Part shown: one piece after another, positions 15,021 through 24,461 of the stretch | Position numbering within the stretch: the stretch's first letter is position 1 | Layout of the letters: each line of letters opens with the position of its first letter | Source: JAUYQR01 sp043727195 | GTDB lineage: Bacteria; Pseudomonadota; Alphaproteobacteria; Rhodobacterales; Rhodobacteraceae | Assembly: GCA_043727195.1 (NCBI GenBank) | Contig: JAYSYZ010000136.1 | Location: 25,885-89,884 of the forward strand | Length of the DNA: 64,000 nt | Direction: 5' to 3' | Translations under genes and position numbers: made by a program | The notes under the pieces: generated by a model | Seen by the model: only the letters and a program-made list of their open reading frames with translations | Told to the model about the DNA's origin: nothing | Database searches by the model: none

Positions 15021-17409
15021 TGGCGAACACCCGCAAAAGATCGGTCGGCGCACGGCGGGCCAGTTGCACCGAAGGGATCAGGGCTGCAACACCGGCAGCG
15101 GCAAGAGCGGCGGCGAACAGGCGCAGCCAGTCGGCCGGGAAAATCTGCATTGGCAGCCGCCAGCCAAACGCCTCAACATTCACCACGGCCAGAAGCACCC
15201 ATGCAAGTGCCAGACCCAACGGCAAGGCGGCCGCTGCGGTCAGGACGGCGAGAAGCAGTGTGCGCAGGAAATCGAGCCCGGCGAGGCGGCGCTGTGTCAG
15301 GCCCATCGCCCAGACCGGGGCCAATTGCGGCAGACGGATGCCCGCAAGGGTCATCAGGCTGGCAAACATCGCCAACCCCGCGACCCCGAGCGTGAGCGCG
15401 TTCAGCGCCGCCGTCACCGTGAAGGTGCGGTCGAAGACCTGCAGCGAAAAGGCCTTAATGCCAGCCTGATCGACAAGCGCGCCCTCGGGCAGGGCAAAGC
15501 GGGCTTGCAGGGCATCGGCCAGCGGTGCGACTTCGGATGGCGGCAGGCGCAGGGCGAAGCGCAGTGCGGTCACATCAGGAAAGCGCGTCGTGAAGGTGCC
15601 AAGTCCGATGATGGCCTGCGGCGAGGGGTTGCCATAATCGGAATAGACCCCCGCGATGGGAAGCGCCCCGCCGGGCAGGGAAACGGGATCGCCCAGGCCA
15701 AGGTCTGTACGTCGGGCCAGTTGTTCGTTGATCAGCACCGCTTTGCCGCTGGCGATGCTGTCCCATACGCCGGGGGCGGCGGCCAGCAGTGGCCAGTTGT
15801 CACGATAGGTGGCGTGGTCCGCTACGCCGTAGATGTTGCCGGGTTGGTCGATAAGGGTGGCTTCGGTCGTGACGATGGGCAGAACCGCGTCGACCCTTGG
15901 TTGCAACCAGGCGGTGATCGTTTCGGCCTCGGACGCGGAGCGGGTGGTCAGGTAAAGCTCCGATGCGAGGCGCTGGTCTAACCAGCCGGTGAAGGTGCTA
16001 CGAAAACTGGCGACCATGGTGCCGACGCCCACATTGGCGGCCAGCGCCAGCAGTAAGGCCATCAGGGCAAGCGACAATCCGGGCAGTTGCTGGCGGGTGT
16101 CGGCCCAGAACCACTGCGCCAAGACCCCGTGACTGTGGCGGCTGGCAAGGCCGGTCAGCGCGCTAAGGATCGCGGGCAGCACCAGCGCGGCGCCAAGCAG
16201 CAGCCCAGCCAGCACCGCGAATCCGGCCCAGAGGCCTGAGCCAAAGCCAAGAATGAAAGCCGCTGTGGCTAGCAGGGTGGCGCCCGCCGCCAGTTGCCAG
16301 CGCCCGGTTCGTGCCGAAGCCAGCGCCCAGGCACGTGGCCGGGCCGGGGCCAGGACCGGCAGATGCCAGATCCGCCACAGGCTCTGCGACGCCGCCGCAA
16401 GCGTGCCGATCACAGCAATCGCCAATCCCGCCCCCCACCATCCGGGGCGGAACGACAGGCTGCCCGGAACCGGCGCGCCATAGAGCCCGCCGAGAGTGGC
16501 CGCGACGTCAGGCAACAAGGCTGCCGCGACCCCGTATCCCATGGCCACCCCGATGGTGCCTGCGACCAGCGACAGGATCAGGAGTTCGGCCAGCAGAAGC
16601 AGCGTCAGCGCCCGCGCCGAGAGGCCAAGCGCCCTGAGGGTTGCAAAGACCGGGCGGCGCTGCTCGAACGCCAGGCCGATGGCCGAATGCACGATGAAGA
16701 CACCGACCGCAAAAGCCAGAAAGCCGAAGGCGCTCAGGTTAAGATGGAAGCTGTCGGTCAACCGCGCCAAACCGTCGTCTGCGTCAGGGGCACGCAGCGT
16801 CAGGGTGGCGGGCATCGGGCCGGGCAGGCGTTGATCGGGGCCAAGCAGCAGGGCCGTCAGCCGCCCCTCCAGCCGCAGAAGGCGCTGGGCAGTGCCGATG
16901 TCGCCCAATACCGTCATCGGTGGCAGATCATCGGCCGGGGCCAGACGCAGCCTTGGCAACAAGCCCGCAAGATCCGGCCGGGCCAGTGTGTCGGGATGAG
17001 CGAGGACCAACTTGCCCGCCAAAAAGGCCGCAAGGTCACCGGACCCGAGGCCGGGCGCGCCGGGCAGGGCAGCATCGCGTGGCAGGGTCAGCGGCTCGAT
17101 CCCCAGAACCCGCAGCCGCGACGCGGGCATTGTGCCGTCGATGACGGGCGAGACAGGCCAACCCTGCCGCCGAAGCGCGATATAGAGCGCTTGGTCGAGG
17201 GTATCGCCGGTGGCCGGGACGAGCCGGGCCAGCCGATCTTGCCCCAATGTGCCTGCGGCGCTGGCATAGGCGGCCCGCGCTTCGGTATTGATCGCCTGCA
17301 CCCCGGACCAGAGCGCGGTTGCCAGAGCCAGCCCCAGAAGCAGCATCGCCAGCTGCAAAGGATGCCGCCGCCAGTGCGACAGCAGTGCGGCAAGACCAGC
17401 CCGCATCAT
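15010..17409 (-). CDS. FtsX-like ABC transporter permease (AttF-AttG-like)
   Basis: 799 aa with two FtsX-type permease modules: an N-terminal anchor (~20-40), a large extracytoplasmic domain, membrane segments at ~225-370 and ~380-460, a second extracytoplasmic domain, and a final four-segment block at ~660-790. MacB/LolC-like exporters of this type move lipids, lipoproteins or peptides mechanically from the periplasm. The ATG overlaps the ATPase stop (ATGA). Confidence 0.85.
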   Translation of the reverse strand: MMRAGLAALLSHWRRHPLQLAMLLLGLALATALWSGVQAINTEARAAYASAAGTLGQDRLARLVPATGDTLDQALYIALRRQGWPVSPVIDGTMPASRLRVLGIEPLTLPRDAALPGAPGLGSGDLAAFLAGKLVLAHPDTLARPDLAGLLPRLRLAPADDLPPMTVLGDIGTAQRLLRLEGRLTALLLGPDQRLPGPMPATLTLRAPDADDGLARLTDSFHLNLSAFGFLAFAVGVFIVHSAIGLAFEQRRPVFATLRALGLSARALTLLLLAELLILSLVAGTIGVAMGYGVAAALLPDVAATLGGLYGAPVPGSLSFRPGWWGAGLAIAVIGTLAAASQSLWRIWHLPVLAPARPRAWALASARTGRWQLAAGATLLATAAFILGFGSGLWAGFAVLAGLLLGAALVLPAILSALTGLASRHSHGVLAQWFWADTRQQLPGLSLALMALLLALAANVGVGTMVASFRSTFTGWLDQRLASELYLTTRSASEAETITAWLQPRVDAVLPIVTTEATLIDQPGNIYGVADHATYRDNWPLLAAAPGVWDSIASGKAVLINEQLARRTDLGLGDPVSLPGGALPIAGVYSDYGNPSPQAIIGLGTFTTRFPDVTALRFALRLPPSEVAPLADALQARFALPEGALVDQAGIKAFSLQVFDRTFTVTAALNALTLGVAGLAMFASLMTLAGIRLPQLAPVWAMGLTQRRLAGLDFLRTLLLAVLTAAAALPLGLALAWVLLAVVNVEAFGWRLPMQIFPADWLRLFAAALAAAGVAALIPSVQLARRAPTDLLRVFANER

Positions 17410-18065
17410 GCTTCGATCCGCCCGGCGCGCAAATGCGCGGTCCGGTCCAGCCGCGCGGCAAGCCGGGTGGAATGCGTCACCAGCAACAGCGCGGCCCCGG
17501 ACTGGGCGACAAGGCCCAGCATCAGCTCCAGCACGGCATCACCGGTGGCTTCGTCCAGATTGCCGGTCGGTTCATCCGCCAGCACCAGACGCGGCTTGGC
17601 CGCCAGTGTGCGTCCGATGGCGACACGCTGCTGTTGCCCGCCAGAAAGCTGTTCGGGGTAGCGCGACAAAAGGGCGCCCAGCCCCAGCGCCTCGGCCAAC
17701 CGGGCTGTCCAGGCCGCATCCGGACGCCCGATCAGCCGTGCCTGAAACGCAAGGTTTGCGGCCACGTTCAGCGAGGGGATCAGGTTGAACTGTTGAAAGA
17801 TCAGCCCAACCGTGCCCCGCCGCAGGGTCGCGCGTCCCGCATCATCCATCCCCGCAACGGCTTGTCCAGCCAGCATGATCTGTCCGCCAAAGTCGGGGTC
17901 CAACCCCGCCACCACATGCAGGAGCGTGCTCTTGCCGCTGCCGGATTCGCCGGTCAGCGCCAGGCTTTGCCCGGCATCGAGACTAAGGCTGACCCCCGCC
18001 AGAACTGGGATCAAACCTTCGCTGCTTTCGTAAGACTTGACGAGGTCGGTGATGGTCAGAAGCAT
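17406..18065 (-). CDS. ABC transporter ATP-binding protein (LolD/MacB-type, AttE-like)
   Basis: 219 aa, full ATPase: Walker A GESGSGKST, Q-loop IFQQFNLIPSL, signature LSGGQQQRVAIGRTL, Walker B LVLADEPTGNLDE and H-loop VTHSTRLA. It pairs with the FtsX-like permease directly downstream. The start at 18065 (MLLTITDLVKSYESSEG) is the family start; the frame is open further upstream to 19013 but that stretch is the shadow of the divergent epimerase gene. Confidence 0.92.
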   Translation of the reverse strand: MLLTITDLVKSYESSEGLIPVLAGVSLSLDAGQSLALTGESGSGKSTLLHVVAGLDPDFGGQIMLAGQAVAGMDDAGRATLRRGTVGLIFQQFNLIPSLNVAANLAFQARLIGRPDAAWTARLAEALGLGALLSRYPEQLSGGQQQRVAIGRTLAAKPRLVLADEPTGNLDEATGDAVLELMLGLVAQSGAALLLVTHSTRLAARLDRTAHLRAGRIEA

Positions 18066-18142
18066 CGTTGGCAGGGTGTCCCGAAAATGACTGGCGTGTG
18101 CAACATCTTTCGCGAGTGGATCGAGGGTACAAGGTCCGCAGC

Positions 18143-18171
18143 TTGACATACTCCTACAGCGCGCGGATTGT
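18143..18171 (+). promoter_or_regulatory. Candidate sigma-70-type promoter for the epimerase gene
   Basis: TTGACA (18143-18148), a 17-base spacer, then GATTGT (18166-18171). The -35 is perfect and the -10 is poor. It lies ~33 bases before the GTG start, in the divergent intergenic region. Confidence 0.35.
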
Positions 18172-18203
18172 CCGCCACGAACGGCGTGGACAGGAAAGCG
18201 TGC

Positions 18204-19217
18204 GTGCGCAACGTCTTTATCACAGGCTCGGCTGGGTTCATCGGCTTTCACCTTGCGCGCCACCTGTTGCAGGCAGGCTTTCGCGTTCATGGCTACGACG
18301 GGATGACCGCGTATTACGATGTGGCAATGAAGCGCAAGCGCCATGCCATTCTGTTGCAGACGCCCGGCTTTTCGGCCACCGAAGCGATGCTGGAGGATAT
18401 GCCGACGTTGGACCGCGTGATGGACGATTTCGCCCCCGAAATCATCATCCATCTCGCAGCACAGGCCGGGGTTCGGTACAGTCTGGAAAACCCGCGATCC
18501 TACGTCGAAAGCAACGTCGTGGGCAGTTTCAATGTGCTGGAGGCGGCAAAGCGGCTGCGGGTTGCGCATCTGCTGATCGCCTCCACTTCTTCGGTCTACG
18601 GCGCCAGTCCGGCGATGCCGTTCCTTGAGACGGATCGCACCGATGCGCCGCTGACCGTCTATGCGGCCACCAAAAAGGCCACCGAGGCGCTGGCGCATTC
18701 TTACGCGCATCTGTGGCATTTGCCGGTAACGTTGTTCCGGTTTTTCACCGTCTACGGCACCTGGGGGCGGCCCGATCTGGCTTATTTCAAGTTCGTCGAG
18801 GCGATCCTGCAAGGCAGGCCGATCGACGTCTATAACCGGGGTGAGATGTGGCGCGATTTTACCGCCGTGGATGATCTGGTCGAGGCAGTGCGGCGGCTGA
18901 TCGACGTGGTGCCGCCACGGCCTGAGGCAGGGGCGGCCCCGGTGGAGGGAGATTCGCTCAGCGCGGTCGCGCCGTTCCGGATCGTCAATATCGGCAACTC
19001 CGACAAAGTACACCTGATGGAATTCATCGGCATCATCGAGGCGTTGGTGGGCCGCAAGGCGATCTGCAATCTTTTGCCGATGCAGCCCGGTGATGCGCCT
19101 GCCACCTGGGCTGACGCCTCGCTGTTGCGCCGCTTGACCGACTTTCAGCCCAACACCCCCCTGCGCGACGGCCTGAAGCGGTTCGTGGATTGGTACCGCG
19201 TAGAATATTCGTGCTAG
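18204..19217 (+). CDS. UDP-glucuronate 4-epimerase-like NAD-dependent epimerase
   Basis: 337 aa extended short-chain dehydrogenase/reductase. The Rossmann motif FITGSAGFIGFHLA (~residues 5-18), HLAAQAGVRYSLENP, STSSVYGA, catalytic YAATKKATE and FRFFTVYGTWGRPD match UDP-glucuronate 4-epimerases, which supply UDP-galacturonate for surface polysaccharide. The GTG at 18204 is chosen because AGGAAA lies 6 bases upstream and it gives the family N-terminus; earlier in-frame TTG at 18168 lacks a site. No other polysaccharide gene is adjacent. Confidence 0.87.
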   Translation: MRNVFITGSAGFIGFHLARHLLQAGFRVHGYDGMTAYYDVAMKRKRHAILLQTPGFSATEAMLEDMPTLDRVMDDFAPEIIIHLAAQAGVRYSLENPRSYVESNVVGSFNVLEAAKRLRVAHLLIASTSSVYGASPAMPFLETDRTDAPLTVYAATKKATEALAHSYAHLWHLPVTLFRFFTVYGTWGRPDLAYFKFVEAILQGRPIDVYNRGEMWRDFTAVDDLVEAVRRLIDVVPPRPEAGAAPVEGDSLSAVAPFRIVNIGNSDKVHLMEFIGIIEALVGRKAICNLLPMQPGDAPATWADASLLRRLTDFQPNTPLRDGLKRFVDWYRVEYSC

Positions 19218-19218
19218 T

Positions 19219-19251
19219 CTGGCCTTACGGCAAAAGCCGCACTGGCCCTAA
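19219..19251 (+). promoter_or_regulatory. Candidate TauR-binding direct repeats upstream of tpa
   Basis: CTGGCCTTAC (19219-19228) and CTGGCCCTAA (19242-19251) are direct repeats with start points 23 bp apart, about two helical turns. They closely resemble the CTGGAC(C/T)TAA boxes I recall for TauR in Rhodobacter capsulatus. The same pair with the same spacing occurs before xsc. Confidence 0.65.
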
Positions 19252-19311
19252 GGTGCAATTGCTGTTTCTTGGATGCTAAGACGTGAAACCCGGATGCGAA
19301 AGGTTATTGCC

Positions 19312-20688
19312 ATGGAAGGCTTCAGCGGAGTGAATGATATCGGCGCGGTGATCGAGGCCGACCGGGCGCATGTCTGGCACCATCTGAGCCAGCACAAGCA
19401 ATACGAGACGGTTGATCCGCGGGTGATCGTCGAAGGCAAGGGTATGCGGGTCTGGGATGCCAAGGGAAAAGAGCATCTCGATGCGGTGTCTGGCGGTGTC
19501 TGGACGGTTAACGTGGGTTACGGGCGGGAAAGCATCGCCGACGCGGTGCGCGACCAACTGATCAAGATGAACTACTTTGCTGGTGCAGCAGGATCGATCC
19601 CCGGGTCGATCTTTGCCAAGCGGCTGATCGAAAAGATGCCTGGCCTGTCGCGGGTTTACTACTCCAACTCAGGGTCGGAGGCGAACGAGAAGGTCTACAA
19701 GATGGTGCGGCAAATGTCGCACCGTCACCACGGCGGCAAGAAGTGGAAGATCCTGTACCGGGAACGCGACTATCACGGCACCACAATTGCAGCGCTGGCA
19801 TCCGGCGGGCAGGCGCAGCGGAATGCGCAGTACGGCCCGTTCCCGGAGGGGTTCGTGATGGTTCCCCACTGTCTTGAGTATCGCAAGCAGTGGGAAGTGG
19901 AAAATTACGGCGAACGGGCAGCGGACGCGATCGAAGAGGTGATCCTGCGCGAAGGTCCCGACACGATCGGCTGTCTGGTGCTGGAGCCGGTGACGGCGGG
20001 GGGCGGGGTCATCGTGCCGCCTGCGGGGTATTGGGAGCGCGTGCAGGAAATCTGCCGCAAGTACGATATCCTGCTGCATCTCGACGAAGTCGTCTGCGGG
20101 GTCGGGCGCACGGGTGTGTGGTTCGGCTATCAGCATTACGGGATCAAGCCCGACTTTGTGACCATGGCAAAGGGGGTGGCGTCCGGTTATGCCGCGATTT
20201 CCTGCACGGTCACGACCGAGGCGGTGTTCGAGATGTTCAAGGACGATGCATCCGACCCGATGAGTTACTTCCGGGATATCTCCACTTTCGGCGGTTGCAC
20301 GGCGGGGCCGGCGGCGGCGCTGGAGAACATGCGGATCATCGAGGATGAGGGGCTGCTGGACAACACTCTGGCGATGGGGGACCGGCTGATGGGGAACCTG
20401 TCGGCCCTGATGGACAAGCACCGGGTGATCGGCGAGGTGCGGGGCAAGGGGCTGTTCTGCGGGGCCGAACTGGTCGCCGACCGGGCCACACGCGAGCCGG
20501 CGGACGAGAAGAAGGTGCAGGCGGTGGTGGCCGATTGCATGCAGCAGGGGGTGATCATCGGGGCCACCAACCGGTCGGTGCCGGGGTTCAACAATACCCT
20601 GTGCCTCAGCCCGGCGCTGATCGCTTCGGCTGATGATATTGATGAGATCACCGCGGCAATTGACGGAGCCTTGGGGCGAGTGTTTTAG
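19312..20688 (+). CDS. tpa: Taurine:pyruvate aminotransferase
   Basis: 458 aa class-III PLP aminotransferase. Transfers the amino group of taurine to pyruvate, giving sulfoacetaldehyde and alanine. GGVWTVNVGYGRESIADAVR, YYSNSGSEANEKV, LHLDEVVCGVGRTG and the PLP lysine in VTMAKGVASGY are visible. Assignment to Tpa rather than another omega-aminotransferase rests on overall similarity and on xsc and tauR next door. The ATG at 19312 has AAGG 8 bases upstream; the in-frame start at 19273 lies 13 codons earlier without a good site. Paired TauR-like boxes lie 61-93 bases upstream. Confidence 0.92.
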   Translation: MEGFSGVNDIGAVIEADRAHVWHHLSQHKQYETVDPRVIVEGKGMRVWDAKGKEHLDAVSGGVWTVNVGYGRESIADAVRDQLIKMNYFAGAAGSIPGSIFAKRLIEKMPGLSRVYYSNSGSEANEKVYKMVRQMSHRHHGGKKWKILYRERDYHGTTIAALASGGQAQRNAQYGPFPEGFVMVPHCLEYRKQWEVENYGERAADAIEEVILREGPDTIGCLVLEPVTAGGGVIVPPAGYWERVQEICRKYDILLHLDEVVCGVGRTGVWFGYQHYGIKPDFVTMAKGVASGYAAISCTVTTEAVFEMFKDDASDPMSYFRDISTFGGCTAGPAAALENMRIIEDEGLLDNTLAMGDRLMGNLSALMDKHRVIGEVRGKGLFCGAELVADRATREPADEKKVQAVVADCMQQGVIIGATNRSVPGFNNTLCLSPALIASADDIDEITAAIDGALGRVF

Positions 20689-21095
20689 TGATTTCCACGC
20701 GCAGGCAGGACCATGCAACCTGGTAAGTTTTGCGCACGACCCTAGCCGCCGAAAGGCATCAAGGGCTACTAGACTTGTCTACTTCGAATCATTGCACTTT
20801 TTGGGGGTCTATTGGCCCGCCCAGGGGCGGGCGTTCTTTGCGGAAATCGTTCACTGGACGATTTCTGATCGTTCACCTCCCCCGGTCTGACGGGCGCTTT
20901 GGGGCGTCTGCGGCAGAACTTCGGTAAGAGGAGATTGAGGCATAAAATGCCTGAACTCGGTGGTTTGCCCGCTCTGCGGTCTGGCGTTACCTTTTAGTGT
21001 CGTGAGTTTTCGGGTTTGCCCGCGCTTGACTTTGCCGCTCACCATGACCCCTTTTCTGTACTAATCGCGCTCTGCCGTCTGATCTGAAGGCCCCC
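20689..21095. other. Intergenic region between tpa and tauR
   Basis: 407 bases with no convincing coding frame. It holds the terminator-like stem at 20815-20839 and, directly after it, an 8-bp inverted repeat GAAATCGT/ACGATTTC with a 7-base spacer (20843-20865) that could be an operator or a second stem. No CTGG-type box pair is seen directly before tauR. Confidence 0.5.
20815..20839 (+). terminator. Probable terminator after tpa
   Basis: GCCCGCC (20815-20821), 4-base loop, GGCGGGC (20826-20832), then GTTCTTT. The stem is 7 bp and strong; the T-tract is short. It lies 127 bases after the tpa stop. Confidence 0.5.
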
Positions 21096-22544
21096 ATGCA
21101 AATTCCGCCGGAAGCGTTCCATCTCACTTCCGCCACCTCGGGCACGTTGCAGCAGCGCATCCGGGGGATGGTCACGCAAGGCATTCTTGCAGGGCGGTTC
21201 CGGGCGGGGCAGAAGATGCCGTCGTCGCGAGCTTTGGCGGCGCATCTGGGGATCGCACGGATTACGGTGACGCTTGCCTACGGCGATCTGGTGGCGTCGG
21301 ATTACCTGACGGCGCGGGGGCGGTCGGGATATTACGTTTCGGATAACGCACCGCGGGCGGCGAAGTTTCCGGACGCGCCACCGCGCCATGACGCGGTGGA
21401 TTTCGCGGGGCTGACGGGGGCGCGTTTCTCGACGCTGGCAAGGGTGGAGCGGCCGCAGGATTGGGAGGCTTATCCCTATCCGTTCATCTACGGGCAGGCA
21501 GACCCTACGCTGTTTGATCATCAGAACTGGCGACAATGTGCGTTGCGCGCACTCGGCAAGCGGGATTTCGCGGCGCTGACGTCCGACTACTATGAGCGCG
21601 ACGATCCGTTGCTGATCGAGCAGATCCTGCGCACCATTTTGCCTCGGCGCGGGATTGCGGCGCGGGAGGACGAGGTGCTGCTGACGCTGGGGGCGCAGAA
21701 TGCGCTGTGGATGGCGGCGACGGTGTTGCTGGGGCCGGGGCGCCGGGCGGTGGTGGAAAATCCGGGCTATCCGGGGTGGCGGGGGATCCTGGCCACGACG
21801 GGGGCCACGGTGGTGCCAGTCGACGTGGATGATGGCGGGCTGCCGCCGGACCGGTTGCCAATGGCGGATGTGGTATTCACCACGGCCAGTCACCAGTGCC
21901 CGACGAACGCGACGATGCCGGTGGAGCGGAGGGTTGCGCTGCTGTCTGCGGCTGCGCGGGAGGGGTTCGTGATCGTGGAGGATGATTATGAGTTCGAGAT
22001 GAGTTTCCTGAAACCTGTCGCTCCGGCGCTGAAGTCTTTGGATCAGGGCGGGCGGGTGATCTATGCGGGGTCGTTTTCCAAATCGATGTTTCCGGGGTTA
22101 CGGCTGGGCTATCTGGTGGGGCCCGCGGCCTTCATCGCCGAGGCCCGGGGGCTGCGCGCAACGGTGCTGCGCCATCCGCCCGGGCATGTACAGCGGACGG
22201 TCGCCTATTTTCTGGCAATGGGGCATTACGATGCCCTGATCAACCGGATGCGGAGTGCCTTCCGGCGGCGGCGGCAGGTGATGGCAGAGGCAATTGATGC
22301 CGCTGGGCTGGCGGTCGCGGGGCAGGGCGGGTTTGGTGGATCATCGTTCTGGATGCGGGCGCCCGTGGCGGTGGATACCGAAGACCTGGCGCTGCGGTTG
22401 CGGCGCGAGGGGGTGCTGATCGAGCCTGGGCGGGCGTTCTTTGCGAACGATGGGCCGCGGAACTGCTATCGTCTGGCCTATTCGTCGATCAGCCCGCAGC
22501 GGATACCGGAGGGTGTGGCACGCATTGCGACGGCATTGCTGTGA
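21096..22544 (+). CDS. tauR: MocR/GntR-family regulator of taurine catabolism
   Basis: 482 aa. The N-terminal GntR winged helix (RIRGMVTQGILAGRFRAGQK, MPSSRALAAHLGIARITVTL, residues ~14-60) is fused to an aminotransferase-like domain with the PLP-lysine motif YAGSFSKSMFPGLRLGYLVG (~residues 326-345). This is the MocR architecture. Located between tpa and xsc, it fits TauR, the taurine-responsive activator of Rhodobacter. GAAGG lies 5 bases before the ATG. Effector sensing through a PLP-taurine adduct is inference from the family. Confidence 0.88.
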   Translation: MQIPPEAFHLTSATSGTLQQRIRGMVTQGILAGRFRAGQKMPSSRALAAHLGIARITVTLAYGDLVASDYLTARGRSGYYVSDNAPRAAKFPDAPPRHDAVDFAGLTGARFSTLARVERPQDWEAYPYPFIYGQADPTLFDHQNWRQCALRALGKRDFAALTSDYYERDDPLLIEQILRTILPRRGIAAREDEVLLTLGAQNALWMAATVLLGPGRRAVVENPGYPGWRGILATTGATVVPVDVDDGGLPPDRLPMADVVFTTASHQCPTNATMPVERRVALLSAAAREGFVIVEDDYEFEMSFLKPVAPALKSLDQGGRVIYAGSFSKSMFPGLRLGYLVGPAAFIAEARGLRATVLRHPPGHVQRTVAYFLAMGHYDALINRMRSAFRRRRQVMAEAIDAAGLAVAGQGGFGGSSFWMRAPVAVDTEDLALRLRREGVLIEPGRAFFANDGPRNCYRLAYSSISPQRIPEGVARIATALL

Positions 22545-22545
22545 T

Positions 22546-22578
22546 CTGGACTTAGCTTGGCGTGGGTTCTGGCCCTAA
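22546..22578 (+). promoter_or_regulatory. Candidate TauR-binding direct repeats upstream of xsc
   Basis: CTGGACTTAG (22546-22555) and CTGGCCCTAA (22569-22578), again 23 bp between start points, beginning 2 bases after the tauR stop. The second copy is identical to the second copy before tpa. The conserved phasing argues for binding of one dimer to both repeats. Confidence 0.68.
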
Positions 22579-22640
22579 GGGGTCGGCGACGGCCCCGATA
22601 AATTGCTTAGAAACTGACTTTTTGGATTGGGAGACGCGCC

Positions 22641-24419
22641 ATGAGGATGACTACCGAGGAAGCTTTTGTGAAAGTGCTGCAGATGCACGGGATCAACCAA
22701 GCGTTCGGGATCATCGGATCGGCCTTCATGCCGATTTCCGACCTGTTTCCGAAGGCGGGGATCAGCTTTTGGGACTGCGCGCATGAAGGGTCGGGCGGGA
22801 TGATGGCGGATGGCTATACCCGCGCGACCGGTCGGATGAGCATGATGATCGCGCAGAACGGGCCAGGGATCACGAATTTCGTGACGCCGGTCAAGACGGC
22901 CTACTGGAACCATACGCCGCTGCTGCTGGTAACACCGCAGGCGGCGAACAAGACCATCGGGATGGGCGGCTTTCAGGAAGTGGAACAGATGGCGCTGTTC
23001 GCCGACATGGTGGCCTATCAGGAGGAGGTGCGCGATCCTTCCCGCATGGCCGAGGTACTGAACCGGGTGATCCTGAATGCCAAGCGGATGAGCGCGCCTG
23101 CCCAGATCAACGTGCCCCGCGATTACTGGACGCAGGTGATCGACATCGATCTGCCAGAAGTCGTGGCGTTCGAACGGCCCTGCGGGGGGGACACTGCCAT
23201 TCAGGCAGCGGCCGAATTGCTGAGCCAGGCAAAATTTCCCGTGATATTGAACGGTGCGGGCGTGGTGATCGGCGGTGCGATCCCGGCGTCGATGCGGCTG
23301 GCAGAGCGGCTGGATGCGCCGGTCTGTGTCGGATATCAGCACAATGACGCGTTCCCGGGCAGCCATCCGTTGTTCGCGGGGCCTTTGGGATACAATGGAT
23401 CAAAAGCCGCAATGGAGTTGATTTCGGGGGCGGATGTGGTATTATGTCTGGGTACCCGACTGAACCCGTTTTCAACGCTTCCGGGCTACGCGCTGGACTA
23501 CTGGCCAAGAGAGGCCAAGATCATCCAAGTCGACATCAACCCGGATCGGATCGGGCTGACCAAAAAGGTTACTGTTGGCATTGTCGGCGACTCCAAAAAG
23601 GTCGCCGAGGCGGTTTTGGCGCGGCTGGCCTCTACCGCCGGTGACCATGCGCGAGCCGAGCGCAAGGCAAAAATCGCTCAGGTGAAATCCGCATGGGCTC
23701 AGGCCTTGTCGTCGATGGACCATGAGGAAGATGATCCGGGCACGACGTGGAATCAGCGCGCCCGCGCTGACAAGCCGGACTGGATGAGCCCGCGCATGGC
23801 GTGGCGGGCAATCCAGTCGGCCTTGCCGCGTGAGGCGATCATTTCCAGCGATATCGGCAACAACTGCGCGATCGGCAACGCCTATCCGACGTTCGAGGCG
23901 GGGCGGAAGTATCTGGCGCCGGGGCTGTTCGGACCGTGCGGCTATGGTCTGCCTTCGATCATCGGGGCCAAGATCGGCTGCCCGGATGTGCCGGTGGTGG
24001 GCTTTGCAGGCGATGGGGCGTTCGGGATTGCGGTGACGGAGCTGACGGCGATCGGCCGCCCGGAATGGCCCGCGATCACCATGGTCGTCTTCCGCAACTA
24101 CCAGTGGGGCGCGGAAAAGCGCAATTCAACGCTTTGGTATGACGACAATTTCGTCGGCACCGAACTGGATGAGGGTGTGAGTTACGCCGCGATTGCCAAG
24201 GCCTGCGGTCTGCAAGGGGTGCAGGCGCGGACGATGGATGAATTGCGCGATGCGCTGGCCAAGGCTGTGGTTGACCAGATGGAGCACGGCAAGACGACGC
24301 TGATCGAGGCGATGATCAATCAAGAACTGGGAGAGCCGTTCCGCCGCGATGCGATGAAGAAACCGGTCGAGGTGGCGGGGATATCGATGGCGGATATGCG
24401 GCTGCAGGTCGTCGGGTGA
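22641..24419 (+). CDS. xsc: Sulfoacetaldehyde acetyltransferase
   Basis: 592 aa thiamine-diphosphate enzyme: sulfoacetaldehyde plus phosphate gives acetyl phosphate and sulfite. The N-terminal MTTEEAFVKVLQMHGINQAF and the cofactor-activating Glu in CAHEGSGGMMADGY are typical of Xsc. The C-terminal TDP motif starts GDGAFGIAVTELTAIGRPEW and runs to NYQWGAEKRN. The start at 22641 has GGGAG ~7 bases upstream. This is the diagnostic gene of the taurine/sulfoacetaldehyde route and follows the paired TauR-like boxes. Confidence 0.96.
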   Translation: MRMTTEEAFVKVLQMHGINQAFGIIGSAFMPISDLFPKAGISFWDCAHEGSGGMMADGYTRATGRMSMMIAQNGPGITNFVTPVKTAYWNHTPLLLVTPQAANKTIGMGGFQEVEQMALFADMVAYQEEVRDPSRMAEVLNRVILNAKRMSAPAQINVPRDYWTQVIDIDLPEVVAFERPCGGDTAIQAAAELLSQAKFPVILNGAGVVIGGAIPASMRLAERLDAPVCVGYQHNDAFPGSHPLFAGPLGYNGSKAAMELISGADVVLCLGTRLNPFSTLPGYALDYWPREAKIIQVDINPDRIGLTKKVTVGIVGDSKKVAEAVLARLASTAGDHARAERKAKIAQVKSAWAQALSSMDHEEDDPGTTWNQRARADKPDWMSPRMAWRAIQSALPREAIISSDIGNNCAIGNAYPTFEAGRKYLAPGLFGPCGYGLPSIIGAKIGCPDVPVVGFAGDGAFGIAVTELTAIGRPEWPAITMVVFRNYQWGAEKRNSTLWYDDNFVGTELDEGVSYAAIAKACGLQGVQARTMDELRDALAKAVVDQMEHGKTTLIEAMINQELGEPFRRDAMKKPVEVAGISMADMRLQVVG

Positions 24420-24461
24420 GGCGCGGGCGAATTTTCGTGGAAAATTCGGGGAGGAGGCGGA

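Noticed and set aside
20633..20927. Short frames between tpa and tauR
   Set aside because: They lack ribosome-binding sites, run through a terminator-like stem and have no recognisable composition or motif.
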